Shown here in pieces: positions 13,975 to 15,192 of a DNA stretch of 15,192 bases. Source of the stretch: Mageeibacillus sp. UBA1193 (GTDB lineage: Bacteria; Bacillota; Clostridia; Saccharofermentanales; Saccharofermentanaceae); contig DBYF01000059.1 in assembly GCA_002310155.1 (NCBI GenBank), forward strand, positions 8,183-23,374, in the 5' to 3' direction. The notes under the pieces are model-generated. The model was not told the origin of the DNA. It did not search any database and saw only the letters and a program-made list of their open reading frames with translations. Position numbers and translations under genes: made by a program. Every line of letters starts with the position of its first letter. Position 1 is the first letter of the stretch.

Positions 13975-14997
13975 TTACATCTTATAAAGTTCGTCCGTCT
14001 GCGGCGGGAGAAATTCGATCTTGTTTCCTTCTGTATCTTTAAGGACGAATTCTTTTTCGGTAAAAGCACCGATTACGCTGGCCTGGATTCCTTTTTCTTC
14101 CATAGCCTTGACAGTTCCTTCCGGATCATCGGTAGCTACCAGGATCGAACCGGAGGAGATCAGGCGGTACGGATCAATATCCATCGCTTTGCAGATCGCT
14201 TTCGTGCATGGAGCAACAGGAACTTTGGAAAGATCGACAGATACACCGATACCGGAAAAATCTGCCATTTCATATGCTGCACCGAGAACTCCGCCTTCGG
14301 TAACATCATGCATAAGATGCGTAGAACTGTATGTAATGCCACGGGAACTGACTTCCCCGTTCTTATCCGGAAGCGAGCAGGCGGTTACACCATCTTCTAC
14401 AACACTGATTCTGTCGATGAATGTTTTTGCGTCAGCAAGAAGCTCTTCGGATACTTTGCCGACGAGAGCATCTTCGTGCTCCATCGCCGCGATCCAGGTA
14501 CCCTCGATACCCGCAGTCTTCGTCATGATCAATGCGTCGCCGGGTTTAGCTACGCCACGCGGTACAGGCGCATTCTTATCCGCAATGCCGAATGCAGTTG
14601 TGATTACGATAAAACGGTTGACGCTGTCACTGACTTCAGTATGACCACCGACAATATCGACACCGAGTGCTTTTGCCGTGGATGACGCCTGTTCAACGAT
14701 ATGGATGACATCTTCCTTCGTACAGTCCGGAGGCGCGATCAGAACTGTCAGGATGGCTGACGGACGGATACCACAGGCCGCGATATCATTACAGGAAACA
14801 TGAATGGAAAGAGCACCCGACTGCATGCCGCCGGCCGTGATCGGGTCGGAGGATGTCACCAGAAGTTTATCTCCGAGGTCGAGCCATGCGCAGTCCGCAC
14901 CGATGTTTGCACCGATAAGCGTGCGCTCGGACAGCTTCGGAAGGCGTGAAAGAACGATTTCTTTGAGTTCTTCGTTGGTTAACTTGCCAATACGCAT
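13975..14997 (-). CDS. AIR synthase-related protein (PurM/ThiL/HypE/SelD superfamily)
   Basis: The 340-residue protein has the two-domain layout of the superfamily, which uses ATP to activate a carbonyl, thiocarboxylate or selenide. The N-terminal part has GADCAWLDLGDKLLVTSSDPIT (33-54, near the ATP site), SIHVSCNDIAACGIRPSAILT (64-84) and VGGHTEVSDSV (116-126). The C-terminal part starts at KPGDALIMTKTAGIEG (151-166) and has HDVTEGGVLGAAYEMA and the LISSGSILVA glycine segment. It resembles HypE-like proteins but lacks the C-terminal PRIC cysteine tail, ending DELYKM, so true HypE is unlikely. It lacks the usual DDAA(V/L) motif of ThiL. AGGAG lies 7 bases before the ATG. It follows thiI by 24 bases and precedes the zinc-ribbon membrane gene by 17, so all three look co-transcribed. 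Neighbourhood suggests a thio-cofactor, thiamine or tRNA-modification link, but the substrate is unknown. Confidence 0.85.
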   Translation of the reverse strand: MRIGKLTNEELKEIVLSRLPKLSERTLIGANIGADCAWLDLGDKLLVTSSDPITAGGMQSGALSIHVSCNDIAACGIRPSAILTVLIAPPDCTKEDVIHIVEQASSTAKALGVDIVGGHTEVSDSVNRFIVITTAFGIADKNAPVPRGVAKPGDALIMTKTAGIEGTWIAAMEHEDALVGKVSEELLADAKTFIDRISVVEDGVTACSLPDKNGEVSSRGITYSSTHLMHDVTEGGVLGAAYEMADFSGIGVSVDLSKVPVAPCTKAICKAMDIDPYRLISSGSILVATDDPEGTVKAMEEKGIQASVIGAFTEKEFVLKDTEGNKIEFLPPQTDELYKM

Positions 14998-15021
14998 AGG
15001 ATCTCTCCTTTCGGGTAGAAA

Positions 15022-15192
15022 TCAGGACTTGGATGTACGCTCGATCTTGTATGTCTCGATGCCTTCCACGCCCTGCTGGACAAGAGCAGCAATATCGAGG
15101 TTAGCTTCAGCTTCAACGATATGTTTCTTCTGCGGATGTGTCTTCGGATGCTTCGCGACAAAGACGGTGCAGCAGTCTTCGTAAGGAAGGAT
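15022..15192 (-). CDS. thiI: tRNA 4-thiouridine synthase ThiI, C-terminal fragment
   Basis: Only the last 56 codons lie in the window; the 5' part continues beyond the right edge. The fragment begins LPYEDCCTVFVAKHPKTHP, which matches the conserved end of the ThiI PP-loop domain (E-D-C-C-T-x-F-x-P/A-K-H-P), then a helical tail with EAEANLDIAALVQQGVEGIE. ThiI adenylates U8 of tRNA and transfers sulfur from a cysteine desulfurase to make 4-thiouridine; in some bacteria it also serves thiazole synthesis. The protein stops about 35 residues after the motif, so there is no C-terminal rhodanese domain, as is usual in Bacillota. It is the first visible gene of a three-gene run with the AIR-synthase-family and zinc-ribbon membrane genes. 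The identification rests on a short stretch but the motif is distinctive. Confidence 0.8.
   Translation of the reverse strand: MLPYEDCCTVFVAKHPKTHPQKKHIVEAEANLDIAALVQQGVEGIETYKIERTSKS

Overview
The window reads as chromosomal DNA from a Gram-positive anaerobe of the Bacillota, most likely class Clostridia. The signs are moderate GC content, AGGAG-type ribosome binding sites a few bases before nearly every start, a ThiI end without a rhodanese domain, a GNAT/NimA-like protein of a clostridial type, and a MarR plus one-chain ABC transporter pair. I cannot place it to genus. No tRNA, rRNA, CRISPR array, insertion sequence, phage gene or integrase was seen. Coding density is high. The longest gap without a gene is about 195 bases (12581-12775), and it holds a glyA promoter and a large hairpin.

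Layout, left to right. (1) 1-3924, minus strand, read right to left: a GH32 glycosidase lacking its usual C-terminal beta-sandwich, a nitrilase-superfamily hydrolase, an unrecognised lipoprotein, then a GNAT acetyltransferase fused to a NimA-like flavin-binding domain that runs off the left edge. The fusion gene has its own promoter inside a nested inverted repeat. (2) 3997-5094, plus strand: an XRE-type regulator with a helical C-terminal region, divergent from GH32 across a near-palindromic promoter region. It is the only convincing plus-strand gene, and its 3' end overlaps the 3' end of a cysteine desulfurase by 62 bases. (3) 5033-6166, minus: cysteine desulfurase. (4) 6300-9881, minus: a MarR repressor followed by a 1006-residue ABC ATPase/permease fusion, with a near-consensus promoter, an inverted repeat at the predicted transcription start and a strong terminator. 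(5) 9919-12645, minus: glyA followed by rarA, with a hairpin lacking a T-run between them. (6) 12690-15192, minus: the end of thiI, an AIR-synthase-family protein, and a membrane protein built from a duplicated TM-TM/winged-helix-like/zinc-ribbon unit, closed by a 77-base hairpin.

How they may work together: glyA, rarA, thiI and the desulfurase are housekeeping genes (one-carbon metabolism, stalled-fork maintenance, tRNA thiolation and Fe-S or thio-cofactor sulfur supply). ThiI takes sulfur from an IscS/NifS-type desulfurase, and one is encoded about 9 kb away on the same strand. The MarR/ABC pair looks like a self-regulated export or envelope-stress module. The GH32/nitrilase/lipoprotein group looks like accessory sugar and nitrogen metabolism. 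I see no clear defence or mobile system. The most unusual items are the duplicated zinc-ribbon membrane protein, the GNAT/NimA-like fusion with its nested promoter hairpin, the 77-base structured element and the shortened GH32.
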